Assembly (NCBI RefSeq): GCF_000786215.1
Contig: NZ_JROG01000001.1
Coordinates: 434,001-498,000 of the forward strand
DNA length: 64,000 bases
Source of the DNA: Sphingomonas sp. 35-24ZXX
GTDB taxonomy: Bacteria > Pseudomonadota > Alphaproteobacteria > Sphingomonadales > Sphingomonadaceae
Reading direction: 5' to 3'
A program made the position numbers and the translations under genes. Positions 28,039 through 37,660 of the stretch are shown here, in pieces. How positions within the stretch are numbered: position 1 is the first letter of the stretch; every line of letters begins with the position of its first letter. Below the pieces are notes generated by a model. The model did not search any database, was not told the DNA's origin, and saw only the letters and a program-made list of their open reading frames with translations.

Positions 28039-28964
28039 AGACGCTCGTATGGGTTGAACATGACAATGCTGTCATGAAGGATGCTACGCTGGCGGTTGTC
28101 ACGGCTGCCAGCAAGCTGGGTGAAGTCCACGCGCTCGTCGCGGGCAAGGGCTGCGCCGCGGTAGCCGAGCAGGTCGCCAAGGTGGCCGGTATCGCCACCG
28201 TTCACCTGGCCGATGACGCTGCGCTCGAGCATGGTCTGGCCGAAAACGTCGCCCCGCTCGTCGCCAAGCTGATGGAAAGCCATGACGCGTTTCTCGCGCC
28301 TGCCACCACCACCGGCAAGAACATCGCACCGCGCGTTGCAGCTTTGCTCGACGTGATGCAGATTTCGGACATTCTCTCGGTCGAAGGCCCCAAGACCTTC
28401 ACCCGTCCGATCTATGCCGGCAACGCGATCGCCACCGTCGAATCGTCGGACGCCAAGCTGGTGATCACCGTACGCGGCACCGCATTCGAAAAGGCTGCGA
28501 CCGAGGGCGGTTCGGGCACGGTCGAAGCCATTGGCGGCGCATCGGACTCGGGCCTGTCGAGCTTCGTCAGCGCCGAAATCGCCAAGAGCGAGCGTCCTGA
28601 ACTGACCAGCGCGAAGATCATCGTTTCCGGTGGTCGTGCATTGGGCTCGGGCGAGAAGTTCGAGGAAGTGATCACGCCGCTGGCAGACAAGCTCGGCGCC
28701 GGCATCGGCGCATCGCGCGCTGCGGTCGATGCAGGCTATGTCCCCAACGACTATCAGGTCGGGCAGACCGGCAAGATCGTCGCGCCGGAAGTCTATGTCG
28801 CGGTCGGCATCTCGGGCGCGATCCAGCATCTGGCGGGCATGAAGGACTCCAAGACGATCATCGCGATCAACAAGGACGAGGACGCCCCGATCTTCCAGGT
28901 CGCGGACATCGGCCTGGTTGCGGACCTGTTCACGGCCGTGCCGGAACTGACCGGCAAGCTGTAA
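28035..28964 (+). CDS. etfA: Electron transfer flavoprotein alpha subunit
   Basis: 309 residues. The N-terminal domain and the C-terminal FAD domain are visible: [66 protein letters not shown] (read as separate blocks). The start overlaps the etfB stop, so the two subunits are made in step. A strong terminator follows at 28992. Confidence 0.97.
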   Translation: MKTLVWVEHDNAVMKDATLAVVTAASKLGEVHALVAGKGCAAVAEQVAKVAGIATVHLADDAALEHGLAENVAPLVAKLMESHDAFLAPATTTGKNIAPRVAALLDVMQISDILSVEGPKTFTRPIYAGNAIATVESSDAKLVITVRGTAFEKAATEGGSGTVEAIGGASDSGLSSFVSAEIAKSERPELTSAKIIVSGGRALGSGEKFEEVITPLADKLGAGIGASRAAVDAGYVPNDYQVGQTGKIVAPEVYVAVGISGAIQHLAGMKDSKTIIAINKDEDAPIFQVADIGLVADLFTAVPELTGKL

Positions 28965-28991
28965 TCACCTGATTGCCCTTTGAATGACGGG

Positions 28992-29025
28992 AAACCCCGG
29001 CAGGCGACTGCCGGGGTTTTCTTTT
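28992..29025 (+). terminator. Intrinsic terminator of etfBA
   Basis: A perfect GC-rich stem ACCCCGGCAG / CTGCCGGGGT around a GCGA tetraloop (28994-29017), followed by TTTCTTTT. It lies 28 bases after the etfA stop. Confidence 0.93.
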
Positions 29026-29168
29026 GCGCGGTCTTCGCCTGCTGAGACGCGGTGATGCTTCAGGGTGCTCAAAAGCCTCCCTAGATCTGTTCATGTAAAA
29101 TGCGCTTTACCTGAACAATTCCTGTCACCTCAGTTCAGCCTTGCCACATCGCCGAATCGCTAAACCGT

Positions 29169-29201
29169 CTTTCGACCCCGCGGGATGCGGGGGATCGAAA
29201 G
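29169..29201 (+). promoter_or_regulatory. Hairpin directly upstream of a ribosome site
   Basis: CTTTCGACCCCGC (29169-29181) pairs with GCGGGG plus TCGAAAG (29187-29192, 29195-29201), leaving a GGGAT loop and a GA bulge. The AAGGA ribosome site of the next gene begins at 29202, so the stem ends exactly where ribosomes bind. It could act as a 5' mRNA stabiliser, an RNA thermometer-like element or a terminator. The sequence cannot decide. Confidence 0.5.
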
Positions 29202-29214
29202 AAGGAATTGGACG

Positions 29215-29580
29215 ATGGCAAAGGCAAAGGGTGTTTTCGGCGCGGCACTGCTCGGTGTTGCTGCCATGGTATCGGCGGCCGTTCCCGCACAGGCGCAGTG
29301 GCACGGCGGAGGCCCCGGCTGGGGCGGTCGCGGTGATCGCGCGGTCAACCAGTGCGTGCGCGCGGCCGAGTTCGAGGCCCGCCGCTTCGGTCGCTTCGCT
29401 CAGGTCACCGATATCCGCGATATCGACCGCACCCGCTTTGGCCTGCGCGTGCAGGGCCGGATCGTCGTCGAGGACGGCGGTCGCTGGCGCGGCGGGGTCG
29501 ATCGCGGTCGCTTCACCTGTTTTGTGGATCGGGGCAGGGTGCGTGATCTGCGTCTCAGCGGACTCGGCAATTTCCGCTAA
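29215..29580 (+). CDS. Small secreted protein, paralogue A
   Basis: 121 residues from ATG 29215, with AAGGA at 29202-29206. The signal peptide (KAKGVFGAALLGVAAMVSA) ends at AQA-Q. A Gly/Trp-rich linker follows, then a domain NQCVRAAEFEARRFG...VTDIRDIDR...GLRVQGRIVV...GRFTCFVDRGRVRDL. The two cysteines (in NQC and FTC) probably form a disulfide. The same pattern occurs in the next gene, so the two are paralogues. Periplasmic or extracellular. Function is not recognised. Confidence 0.75.
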   Translation: MAKAKGVFGAALLGVAAMVSAAVPAQAQWHGGGPGWGGRGDRAVNQCVRAAEFEARRFGRFAQVTDIRDIDRTRFGLRVQGRIVVEDGGRWRGGVDRGRFTCFVDRGRVRDLRLSGLGNFR

Positions 29581-29608
29581 GGCAAGGATGGCGTCTCCGA
29601 CGCTCCGG

Positions 29609-29640
29609 GGCGGTTCAGCCTGGTGACAGGCTGAACCGCC
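29609..29640 (+). terminator. Hairpin between the two secreted-protein genes
   Basis: A perfect 14-bp stem (GGCGGTTCAGCCTG, GTGA loop, CAGGCTGAACCGCC), with no T-run after it. It may be a Rho-independent-like stop, a processing site or a stabiliser that separates expression of the two paralogous genes. Confidence 0.6.
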
Positions 29641-29699
29641 TAAACAGATTATCATCGGGCTGAAGCGCCTCCGCGCCGCCTGACACGAAAGGCAAGAAC

Positions 29700-30374
29700 A
29701 TGCTGAAATCACTGACAGGTCTGGGTGCAGCAGGGGCCATGCTGGTCACAGGTTTTGCGCCGGCCATGGCCGCTCCCGTGACGGCAGGCGCGCATGGCGC
29801 CAGCGACTATTCGGTTCTGGGCGATCTGGCCTGGGATCAGGGCGACGAGCAGGCCGAGCAGTGGCGTGGCGGCTGGGGCAACCGCCGCTGGCGTGGGCGC
29901 AATCGCGGCATCGATGGCGGTGACATTCTGGCAGGCGCGCTGATCCTGGGCGGCATCGCCGCTGTCGCGAGCGCGGCTTCGAACAGCGCACGGCGCAATT
30001 CGGATGACCGGGTCAGCTATAACGACGATGTTCGTTCGGCGAGCGACCGTTGCGGCGCAGCCGCCGTGGCGCAATCGGGCCTGGGCTCGCGGATTGAGCG
30101 CATCGACAATGTCGTGCGCGACGGCAATGGCTGGCGCGTCGAGGGTCTGGTCGGTTCGCGGCGCAGCGGCGTGGACAGCTTCACCTGCGGCATGAGCTTT
30201 GGCCGCATCGACTATGTCACCTTCAACCGTGCCAATGGGGCATGGGGCGCGAACGGCCAGACGTTCCAGGGCCAGACGTTCGGCGATGCCAACAATCCGT
30301 CCTATGTCCCGCCCCAGCCGGGCGACGACGATTTTGCCTATCGGGATGATGCAGACCCGTATCTGCCCGAATAA
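29700..30374 (+). CDS. Secreted protein with glycine-zipper-like segment, paralogue B
   Basis: 224 residues. The signal peptide ends at AMA-A (about residue 24). An Arg/Trp/Gly-rich stretch (WRGGWGNRRWRGRNRG) is followed by a hydrophobic Gly/Ala helix (GGDILAGALILGGIAAVASAA, shown in part). The next domain, DRCGAAAVAQSGLGSRIERIDNV...GWRVEGLV...SFTCGMSFGRIDYV, aligns with the domain of the upstream gene, including both cysteines. The tail is acidic and Pro-rich. It may associate with the envelope through the hydrophobic helix. Function is unknown. Confidence 0.75.
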   Translation: MLKSLTGLGAAGAMLVTGFAPAMAAPVTAGAHGASDYSVLGDLAWDQGDEQAEQWRGGWGNRRWRGRNRGIDGGDILAGALILGGIAAVASAASNSARRNSDDRVSYNDDVRSASDRCGAAAVAQSGLGSRIERIDNVVRDGNGWRVEGLVGSRRSGVDSFTCGMSFGRIDYVTFNRANGAWGANGQTFQGQTFGDANNPSYVPPQPGDDDFAYRDDADPYLPE

Positions 30375-30406
30375 GCTGCGCTCTACCGGGTAGCGAGGTC
30401 TGTCAA

Positions 30407-31123
30407 TCAGCCCTTGCTGCCCGGCTTCAACCCCTGCGGCGCGCTTCGCCCCTTCGCGCGCCGCAGGGGTAACAGCACGATCCCGATCAGGATCGATACC
30501 ACCGCCAGCCCGGCGAAGCCGATCAGGATCGGGTGGTTGGTGTCCTCGCGCGTCTGCAGATCCATGATGTGCAGCCCCCACATGACATCGAACGCCCGCC
30601 ACAGCGCGCTGCGCGTCGCCAGCACGGCGCCGGTTTCCGCATCGACATAGATATGCGTATTGTCGGCAAAGCGCACCTGCCAGCTGGGGCGTGGACGCCG
30701 CAGCTCAAGCGGCGCCGCTTCGGCGGAAAAGCGGGTAATGCCAAGCAGTTGCGCGTCGCCTGCAAAGGCTGAGCGGGCAATCAGCGCGGCCTCATTGGCA
30801 TTGACCATCGCCAGCAGCCTGCCGTTGCGCGCATCGGCGCGGCGTTTGCCGCCATCGGCATAGTCTATCAGCCATACAGGCGATCCCGCCTGCTGTGCGA
30901 GTGTCAGCGTCTGCACCGGGCGACCTGCCAGCACCGGGGGCACGGGTGCAAATCCAGGCAGCGCAGGCGCCTCCGCCTTCAGATGCTCGCCGCGAATGGT
31001 GTCGATGGGGAAGCTTGCCATGAACAGGCCCGATGCGGTCCACAGCAGCAGCGGCACACTGACCAGCCATCCCAGCCAGACATGCCAGCGCATCACCATC
31101 CGTCGCCGCAGCTTGAACGCCAT
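30407..31123 (-). CDS. PepSY-associated transmembrane protein
   Basis: 238 residues. An N-terminal membrane helix (RWHVWLGWLVSVPLLLWTASG, about 12-34) leads into a periplasmic PepSY-like region with YVDAETGAVLATRS. A second helix follows (about 200-222, LIGFAGLAVVSILIGIVLLP), then a basic tail. Family members sit in iron-uptake, reductase or peptidase contexts and are often thought to handle flavin-linked iron reduction. Here the neighbour is a TRIC-type channel gene 3 bases upstream, suggesting one transcript. Confidence 0.75.
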   Translation of the reverse strand: MAFKLRRRMVMRWHVWLGWLVSVPLLLWTASGLFMASFPIDTIRGEHLKAEAPALPGFAPVPPVLAGRPVQTLTLAQQAGSPVWLIDYADGGKRRADARNGRLLAMVNANEAALIARSAFAGDAQLLGITRFSAEAAPLELRRPRPSWQVRFADNTHIYVDAETGAVLATRSALWRAFDVMWGLHIMDLQTREDTNHPILIGFAGLAVVSILIGIVLLPLRRAKGRSAPQGLKPGSKG

Positions 31124-31126
31124 GGT

Positions 31127-31792
31127 TCAATCCTCCGTGCGGCCGCCGCCGCGATAGGCGGGCAGGGCGATATTGTAGCGGATGGCAAGGCCGCGCAGGA
31201 TGAAGCCGGCCACCGCGCCGATGATCGCGGCATAATGGCTTTCGACCCCCGACAGCTTCAGCCCGACGAACAGGCCCGATGCCAGCGCGACGGCGGTCAC
31301 ATACAATTCGGGGCGCAGGATGATCGACGGTTCCCCCGCCAGTACATCGCGGATGATGCCGCCAACGCAGCCTGTGATCACGCCCATCATCACCGCAGGC
31401 AGCGGATCGACGCCGAACTGCATCGCCTTGGCCGCGCCGAACACGCCGTACGCGCCGAGGCCCACCGCGTCGAACCAGTCGAGCATTCGCCCCTGCCACC
31501 AATGCTGGGGGGTGACCCATAGCAGGCCCGAGACCGCTAGCACCACCACCAGCACGGAAGAATTGACGATCCAGAACACCGGCGCGCCGATCAAAAGGTC
31601 GCGCACCGTCCCGCCGCCGACCCCGGTGACGAGAGCAAAGAAGGTGAAGGTAACGAACGTCTGCCGCTTCGCCGCCGCCGCAAGCGCACCCGAGGCCGCG
31701 AACACCGCAATCCCGAACATGTCGAGTGCGCCCAGGATCATGCCGAGGTCGATGGCGGCAGGCAGCGGGCCGGTGGGAAGGGGGCTGGTCAT
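31127..31792 (-). CDS. TRIC/UPF0126 (YadS-like) membrane channel family protein
   Basis: 221 residues with six to seven hydrophobic helices and two repeats of the family motif (GGGTVRDLLIG and GGIIRDVLAGE). The family is known as trimeric intracellular cation channels in bacteria and archaea, with homotrimers conducting K+ or related ions. Acts in the inner membrane. It lies directly upstream of the PepSY gene on the same strand. Confidence 0.87.
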   Translation of the reverse strand: MTSPLPTGPLPAAIDLGMILGALDMFGIAVFAASGALAAAAKRQTFVTFTFFALVTGVGGGTVRDLLIGAPVFWIVNSSVLVVVLAVSGLLWVTPQHWWQGRMLDWFDAVGLGAYGVFGAAKAMQFGVDPLPAVMMGVITGCVGGIIRDVLAGEPSIILRPELYVTAVALASGLFVGLKLSGVESHYAAIIGAVAGFILRGLAIRYNIALPAYRGGGRTED

Positions 31793-31850
31793 GCCGCGGC
31801 CTTAGAGGAACGGCAGCGCGATTTCACGCGTGAACTGCGGCGAGCAGCTT

Positions 31851-31876
31851 CTCCCCTCCCGCAAACGGGAGGGGAG
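31851..31876. terminator. CTCCCC hairpin downstream of lpdA and TRIC gene start region
   Basis: A perfect 11-bp stem CTCCCCTCCCG / CGGGAGGGGAG around CAAA. It lies 18 bases past the lpdA stop. It lacks a clear T-run in the lpdA direction, and it may be another member of the CTCTCCC palindrome family doing terminator duty. Confidence 0.55.
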
Positions 31877-31893
31877 AGGGGTTTGTTCGCAGT

Positions 31894-33291
31894 TCAAATA
31901 TGGATCGGCTTGCCCTGCACCGCCATGGCGGCTTCCTTGAGCGCTTCGCTGTGCGTCGGGTGGGCGTGGCAGGTGTAGGCGATGTCTTCGGACGTGCCGC
32001 CGAACTCCATCGCCTGGGCTGCCTGAGCGATCATCGTGCCGCCGAGCGACGCGATGATCCAGACACCCAGGATGCGGTCGGTCTTGGCGTCGGCGATCAC
32101 CTTGACCAGGCCGTCGCCCTCGTGGTTGGTCTTGGCGCGCGAGTTGGCCATCATCGGGAACTTGCCGACCTTGATCTCGCCACGCTCCTTGGCCTGCTCT
32201 TCGGTGAGGCCCACGCCGGCGATCTCGGGCATGGTGTAGACCACGCTCGGGATGATGTCGTGGTTCACGATTCCGGTCAGGCCCGCAATGTTCTCGGCGA
32301 CCGCAATTCCTTCGTCCTCGGCCTTGTGCGCGAGCATCGGGCCGGGCACGCAATCGCCGATCGCCCAGATGCCGGGGACCGAGGTGCTGAAATCATGGTC
32401 GATCTCGACCTGACCGCGACCGTTCACGGCAAGACCTGCCTTGTCGAGCGCGAGACCATCGGTGTTGGGACGACGTCCGATCGAGACGAGAACGACGTCG
32501 GCCTCGATGGTTTCGGCTGCGCCACCCGCCGAAGGCTCGACGGTGAGCTTGGCCTTGTCCCCCTCGACGGCAGCGCCGGTGACCTTGGTCGAAAGCTTGA
32601 ACTCGATGCCCTGTTTCTTGAACACCTTGAGCGATTCCTTGCGGATTTCGCCATCCATGCCGGGCAGGATCTGGTCGAGATATTCAACCACGGTGACCTT
32701 GGCGCCCAGGCGCTTCCACACCGAGCCGAGCTCGAGGCCGATGACACCGCCGCCGATGACGACCATGTGGCCGGGCACCTTGGCCAGTTCGAGTGCGCCG
32801 GTGGAATCGACGATGATCTGGCTGTCATTGTCGACCGTGATGCCGGGCAGCGGGGTGACCGAGGAACCGGTGGCGATGACGATGTTCTTGGCGCGATAGC
32901 TCTTGCCGCCGACATCGACGGTATCGGTGCCGGTGAACGCGGCGCGGCCCTTAAGCCATTCGACCTTGTTCTTCTTGAACAGATATTCGATGCCGCCGGT
33001 CAGACCCTTGACCGCATCACGGCGCTGCGCGTGCATGGTTTCGAGATCGAGCGTGACCGATCCCTTGATGCCCAGCTTGGCGAGCTTGCCGCTGGCGGCT
33101 TCCTCGAACAGTTCGGACGCGTGCAGCATCGCCTTCGAAGGGATGCAGCCGACGTTGAGGCAGGTGCCGCCCAGGGTCTCGCGGCTTTCGGCGCACGCGG
33201 TCTTGAGCCCCAGCTGCGCCGCACGGATCGCGGCCACATAGCCGCCAGGTCCGGCACCGATCACCAGAACGTCGAAATCATAGTCAGCCAT
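31894..33291 (-). CDS. lpdA: Dihydrolipoyl dehydrogenase (E3)
   Basis: 465 residues from ATG 33291, with GGAG 7 bases upstream. The FAD-binding motif is GAGPGG (12-17), the redox disulfide is C44-LNVG-C49 in GGTCLNVGCIPSK, the NAD motif is VIGGGVIGLELG and the C-terminal catalytic His is in HAHPTHSE. It reoxidises lipoyl groups for 2-oxoglutarate dehydrogenase (and probably others). It is the last gene of the sucA-sucB-lpdA order, 40 bases after sucB. Confidence 0.97.
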   Translation of the reverse strand: MADYDFDVLVIGAGPGGYVAAIRAAQLGLKTACAESRETLGGTCLNVGCIPSKAMLHASELFEEAASGKLAKLGIKGSVTLDLETMHAQRRDAVKGLTGGIEYLFKKNKVEWLKGRAAFTGTDTVDVGGKSYRAKNIVIATGSSVTPLPGITVDNDSQIIVDSTGALELAKVPGHMVVIGGGVIGLELGSVWKRLGAKVTVVEYLDQILPGMDGEIRKESLKVFKKQGIEFKLSTKVTGAAVEGDKAKLTVEPSAGGAAETIEADVVLVSIGRRPNTDGLALDKAGLAVNGRGQVEIDHDFSTSVPGIWAIGDCVPGPMLAHKAEDEGIAVAENIAGLTGIVNHDIIPSVVYTMPEIAGVGLTEEQAKERGEIKVGKFPMMANSRAKTNHEGDGLVKVIADAKTDRILGVWIIASLGGTMIAQAAQAMEFGGTSEDIAYTCHAHPTHSEALKEAAMAVQGKPIHI

Positions 33292-33331
33292 TTTCAAACT
33301 CCATCGTGCGCCAGTCTGGGGCGCACCAAAA

Positions 33332-34588
33332 TTACAGATCGATCAGCAGACGCGTCGGATCCTCAATCGCTTCCTTGATACGCACCAGGAAGGTTACAGC
33401 CTCACGGCCATCGATCAGACGGTGGTCGTAGCTGAGCGCCAGATACATCATCGGGCGGGCCGCGATCGAGCCGTCGGGCATCACGACCGGGCGCTGGTCA
33501 ATGCGGTGGAGACCGAGCACCGCGCTCTGCGGGGGGTTGATGATCGGGGTCGACATCAGCGAACCGAACACACCGCCGTTCGAGATGGTGAACGTGCCGC
33601 CCATCATCTCGTCCATCTTCAGCGTGCCGTCCTTGGCGCGCTTGCCGAAATCGGCGATGGTCTTCTCGATGCCGGCAAACGACAGCGTCTCGGCATTGCG
33701 GATCACCGGGACGACCAGGCCGTTGGGCGCGCTGACCGCGACCGAGATGTCGGCATAGTTATGATAGACGATCTCATCGCCTTCGATCTGTGCGTTGACG
33801 GACGGAACGTCCTTGAGCGCGAGCACAGCGGCCTTGGCGAAGAAGCCCATGAAGCCCAGGCGGATGCCGTGCTTCTTTTCGAACAGATCCTTGTACTTGG
33901 CGCGCGCTTCGATGACCGCGGTCATGTCGACATCGTTGAACGTCGTAAGCATCGCGGCAGTGTCCTGCGCGGACTTCAGGCGCTTGGCGATTGTCTGGCG
34001 GATGCGGGTCATGCGCACACGCTCTGTTTCGCGGCCGGCGACGGCCGGGGCGGCGGGCGCGGCGGCAGGGGCGGCCGCCGGAGCGGGCGCGGCCTTGGCG
34101 GTTTCAGCTGCGGCGAGCACGTCTTCCTTGGTCAGGCGGCCATCCTTGCCGGTGCCCTTGATGCTGGTGGGGTCAAGCCCATGCTCCAGCACCAGACGGC
34201 GCACGGCGGGCGACAGGCTCACCGGCTCACCTGAAGGCGCGACTGCAGCGGCAGGCGCGGGGTCGGCCTTGGCCGCCGCCGGGGCAGGGGCTGCCGCCGG
34301 AGCCGGGGCGGGGGCCGGCGTTGCCGGCGGCGAGGCTGCTGCGGCACTGCCCGCAGCTTCGATCATCGCCAGCAACGCGCCGACCTGAACGGTGTCGCCT
34401 GCGGCATACATCTGCTGGCCCATCACGCCAGCGGACGGGGCGGGGACTTCCACCGCAACCTTGTCGGTTTCCAGGCTCGCGATCGGCTCGTCGGCCGCCA
34501 CGGCTTCACCGGGCTTCTTGAGCCACTCGCCGATGGTGGCTTCGCTGATCGATTCACCCAGCACGGGCACTTTGACTTCGATGCTCAT
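33332..34588 (-). CDS. sucB: Dihydrolipoyllysine-residue succinyltransferase (E2)
   Basis: 418 residues from ATG 34588. A lipoyl domain with the modified Lys43 ([11 protein letters not shown]) is followed by an Ala/Pro linker, an E1/E3-binding domain ([20 protein letters not shown], about 120-155), another Ala/Pro linker and the catalytic domain ending with [11 protein letters not shown] (the active-site His). Part of the 2-oxoglutarate dehydrogenase complex. The single lipoyl domain is normal for SucB. The ribosome site is GGAAAAG. Confidence 0.96.
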   Translation of the reverse strand: MSIEVKVPVLGESISEATIGEWLKKPGEAVAADEPIASLETDKVAVEVPAPSAGVMGQQMYAAGDTVQVGALLAMIEAAGSAAAASPPATPAPAPAPAAAPAPAAAKADPAPAAAVAPSGEPVSLSPAVRRLVLEHGLDPTSIKGTGKDGRLTKEDVLAAAETAKAAPAPAAAPAAAPAAPAVAGRETERVRMTRIRQTIAKRLKSAQDTAAMLTTFNDVDMTAVIEARAKYKDLFEKKHGIRLGFMGFFAKAAVLALKDVPSVNAQIEGDEIVYHNYADISVAVSAPNGLVVPVIRNAETLSFAGIEKTIADFGKRAKDGTLKMDEMMGGTFTISNGGVFGSLMSTPIINPPQSAVLGLHRIDQRPVVMPDGSIAARPMMYLALSYDHRLIDGREAVTFLVRIKEAIEDPTRLLIDL

Positions 34589-34656
34589 TGTCTTTTCCAA
34601 ACCCTATCTTGGTCCCGCAGGCTGTGCGCGGACGACATATGGTGTTGCAGTTGTGG

Positions 34657-37482
34657 TCAGCTGCCGCGCTGGCGGCGGATTTCGTCGCGGACGTCGTGGC
34701 CCAGCGCGTCTGCGATCAGCGCGCCCTGTTCGGCCTGGTGACGCTTGGCAAGACCGGTGGCGGGCGATGCCGCCGCGATCCGGCCCGCATAGCGCGCCCG
34801 CTTGGGGGCAACGCCGGCATCGGCCAGGCATTCCTCGATGAACGGTTCGACGAAGAACCAGCTGCCGTTGTTGCGCGCTTCTTCCTGCGCCCAGACGACC
34901 TCTTCCAGATTGACCATGCGCTTGAGGCGGATGGTCAGCGGCTCGCCGGGGAAGGGGTAGAGCTGCTCGAGGCGGATGATCGCGGTGTGCTTGTCACCCG
35001 CCGCGTCGCGCGCTTCCATCAGGTCGAACGCCACCTTGCCCGAACACAGCACCAGGCGCTTGATGTCCTTGTCCTCCGGCTGGGCCGGATCGGAGAGGAT
35101 GCGCATGAAGTGGCTGTTGCCGCAGAAGTCCTGAGTCTTCGATACCGCCATCTTGTGCCGCAGCAGCGACTTGGGCGTCATGATGATCAGCGGCTTGCGG
35201 AACGGACGGTGCATCTGGCGGCGCAACACGTGGAAGTAGTTGGCAGGCGTCGTGATATTGCACACCTGCATGTTGTCACCCGCGCACAGCTGCAGGAAGC
35301 GTTCGAGACGCGCCGAGCTGTGTTCCGGACCCTGGCCTTCCATGCCATGCGGCAGCAGCATCACCAGACCGTTGGCGCGCAGCCACTTGGCCTCGCCGCT
35401 GGCGATGAACTGGTCGATCATGATCTGCGCACCGTTGGCGAAATCGCCGAACTGCGCTTCCCACAGGACCAGGGTCTTCGGATCCGCCATGGCATAGCCG
35501 TACTCGAAGCCGAGCACGCCATATTCGGACAAGGGGCTGTCGAGCACCTCGAACCGGCCATGCGGCACCTGCTCGAGCGGCAGATAACGGCCGCCGGTGT
35601 TCTGGTCGATCCAGACGGCGTGGCGATGGCTGAACGTGCCGCGACCGGAATCCTGGCCCGACAGACGGACGGCATAGCCTTCGGACACCAGCGAGCCGAA
35701 CGCCAGCGCTTCGCCGGTCGCCCAGTCGAAGCCTTCGCCCTTTTCGAACATCTCGCGCTTGGCATCGATGACGCGGCGCAGGGTCTTGTGGACCTCGTGC
35801 CCCTCGGGAATGGCGGTCAACGTGCGGCCGAGACTTTCGAGCAGCTTCTTGTCGATGCCGGTTTCGACATTGCGACGCGCATATTCGGGGTCGGCAGGCG
35901 CATGCAGGCCCGACCAGCGACCGGCAAACCAGTCGGCCTGGTTCGCCTTGTAGGTCTTGCCCGCCTCGAACTCGAGTTCGAGATTGTCGGAGAACGCGGT
36001 TGCGGTGCCGTCGATCCAGTCCTGCGTCACCACACCCTGTTCGATCAGCCGGTCGCCGTAGATCTTGCTGACGCGCGGATGCTGACGGATCTTGGCGTAC
36101 ATCTGCGGCTGGGTGAAGCTGGGCTCGTCGCCTTCGTTGTGGCCGAAGCGGCGGTAGCACCACATGTCGATGACGACGTCGCGGTGGAACTGCTGGCGGA
36201 AATCGATCGCCATCTTGCAGGCAAAGGTCACCGCTTCCGGATCATCGCCGTTGACGTGCAGGATCGGCGCCTGGACGCCCTTGGCGACGTCCGACGGATA
36301 GGGCGACGAGCGCGCGAACTGCGGGCTGGTCGTGAAACCGATCTGGTTGTTGACGATGAAGTGGATGCAGCCACCGGTATTGTATCCGCGGATACCGGAG
36401 AAGCCGAGGCACTCCCAGACGATGCCCTGGCCGGCAAAGGCGGCATCGCCATGCAGCAGCACCGGCAGCACCTGGCTGTGATCGGCCAGATCGTCGCGGT
36501 TGACCTGCTGCGCGCGGACCTTGCCGAGCACGACGGGGTCGACGGCTTCCAGGTGCGAAGGGTTGGGGACCAGCGACATATGGACGCTGATACCGTCAAA
36601 CTCGCGGTCGGTGCTGGTGCCGAGGTGGTATTTCACATCGCCCGAGCCTGCGACGTCATCCGGGTTGGACGAGCCGCCCGAGAATTCGTGGAAGATCACG
36701 CGATAGGGCTTGGCCATCACGTTGGCGAGCACGTTCAGGCGGCCGCGATGCGGCATGCCATAGACGATTTCCTTGAGGCCAAGCTGGCCGCCGTACTTGA
36801 TCACCGCCTCGAGCGCAGGGATCATCGATTCACCCCCGTCCAGGCCGAAGCGCTTCGTGCCGACGTACTTCTTGCCGAGGAAATTCTCGAACGTTTCTGC
36901 TTCGATCACCTTGGAAAGGATGGCCTTCTTGCCGTTCTCGGTGAACTCGATGACCTTGTCGACGCCTTCCATCCGGTCCTGGAAGAAGCGGCGCTCCTCC
37001 ACGTCCGAGATGTGCATATATTCGAGACCCACCTTGCCGCAGTAATTGGCGCGCAGGGTATCGATCAGCTGGCGTACGGTGGCGCTTTCAAAGCCCATCG
37101 TGCCGCCCAGGAACACCTTTTCGTCCATCTCGGCAGCGGTGAAGCCGTGATATTCGGGCGTCAGGTCAGCGGGCAGTTCCTGCTGCGACAGACCCAGCGG
37201 ATCCAGATCGGCGGCGAGATGGCCGCGCACCCGGTAGGTGCGGATCAGCATCATCGCGCGGATCGAGCGATCCGCTGCGCGCGCGATCGCCGCTTCATCC
37301 ACCGGCTGGCCAGCGGCTGCCGATGCGCTGCGCACGGCCGCCTTGACCGCTGCCTGCATCTGCATCGGGTCCAGTGCTGCTGTCAGATCATCGCCATCGC
37401 CCAGCGGCCAGTTGCTGCGCTGCCAGCTCGGGCCAGCCTGCGGGCCTTCTGCCGGATCGAAATCATATGCGTCGTAGGTCAT
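34657..37482 (-). CDS. sucA: 2-oxoglutarate dehydrogenase E1
   Basis: 941 residues. The family landmarks are visible: MPHRGRLNVLANV, the thiamine-diphosphate region GDAAFAGQGIVWE, NNQIGFTTSPQFARSSPYPSDVAK (in blocks), RRFGHNEGDEP and HGMEGQGPEHSSARLERFLQL. It decarboxylates 2-oxoglutarate and transfers the succinyl group to E2. Full length and no disruption. An intergenic repeat separates it from sucD upstream. Confidence 0.97.
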   Translation of the reverse strand: MTYDAYDFDPAEGPQAGPSWQRSNWPLGDGDDLTAALDPMQMQAAVKAAVRSASAAAGQPVDEAAIARAADRSIRAMMLIRTYRVRGHLAADLDPLGLSQQELPADLTPEYHGFTAAEMDEKVFLGGTMGFESATVRQLIDTLRANYCGKVGLEYMHISDVEERRFFQDRMEGVDKVIEFTENGKKAILSKVIEAETFENFLGKKYVGTKRFGLDGGESMIPALEAVIKYGGQLGLKEIVYGMPHRGRLNVLANVMAKPYRVIFHEFSGGSSNPDDVAGSGDVKYHLGTSTDREFDGISVHMSLVPNPSHLEAVDPVVLGKVRAQQVNRDDLADHSQVLPVLLHGDAAFAGQGIVWECLGFSGIRGYNTGGCIHFIVNNQIGFTTSPQFARSSPYPSDVAKGVQAPILHVNGDDPEAVTFACKMAIDFRQQFHRDVVIDMWCYRRFGHNEGDEPSFTQPQMYAKIRQHPRVSKIYGDRLIEQGVVTQDWIDGTATAFSDNLELEFEAGKTYKANQADWFAGRWSGLHAPADPEYARRNVETGIDKKLLESLGRTLTAIPEGHEVHKTLRRVIDAKREMFEKGEGFDWATGEALAFGSLVSEGYAVRLSGQDSGRGTFSHRHAVWIDQNTGGRYLPLEQVPHGRFEVLDSPLSEYGVLGFEYGYAMADPKTLVLWEAQFGDFANGAQIMIDQFIASGEAKWLRANGLVMLLPHGMEGQGPEHSSARLERFLQLCAGDNMQVCNITTPANYFHVLRRQMHRPFRKPLIIMTPKSLLRHKMAVSKTQDFCGNSHFMRILSDPAQPEDKDIKRLVLCSGKVAFDLMEARDAAGDKHTAIIRLEQLYPFPGEPLTIRLKRMVNLEEVVWAQEEARNNGSWFFVEPFIEECLADAGVAPKRARYAGRIAAASPATGLAKRHQAEQGALIADALGHDVRDEIRRQRGS

Positions 37483-37499
37483 AAACTGCCGTCCCTAAA

Positions 37500-37655
37500 A
37501 CCCCTATCCCCAGCGAGGGAGAGGGTTGCACTGACCTGGGCAAGCCGATGCCCAGATCGAAGCTGGGAGAGGGGGGCGCGATGGCTCGCAATCCCGGTCC
37601 AATCCCTTGCACCTGTCCGCGGTGCGCCCCCTCCCGTGAAGGGAGAGGGGGTAGT
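37500..37655 (-). repeat. CTCTCCC-type palindromic repeat between sucD and sucA
   Basis: Reading on the minus strand it has the same CCCTCTCCCAGCTTCGA start and GCAACCCTCTCCC end as the pair at 27.0-27.2 kb, with a different inner palindrome (CTGGGCATCGGCTTGCCCAG). A further CCCTCCCGTGAAGGGAG hairpin lies at 37634-37651. It sits inside the TCA operon and could set differential expression of sucD and sucAB. Confidence 0.65.
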
Positions 37656-37660
37656 TGATG

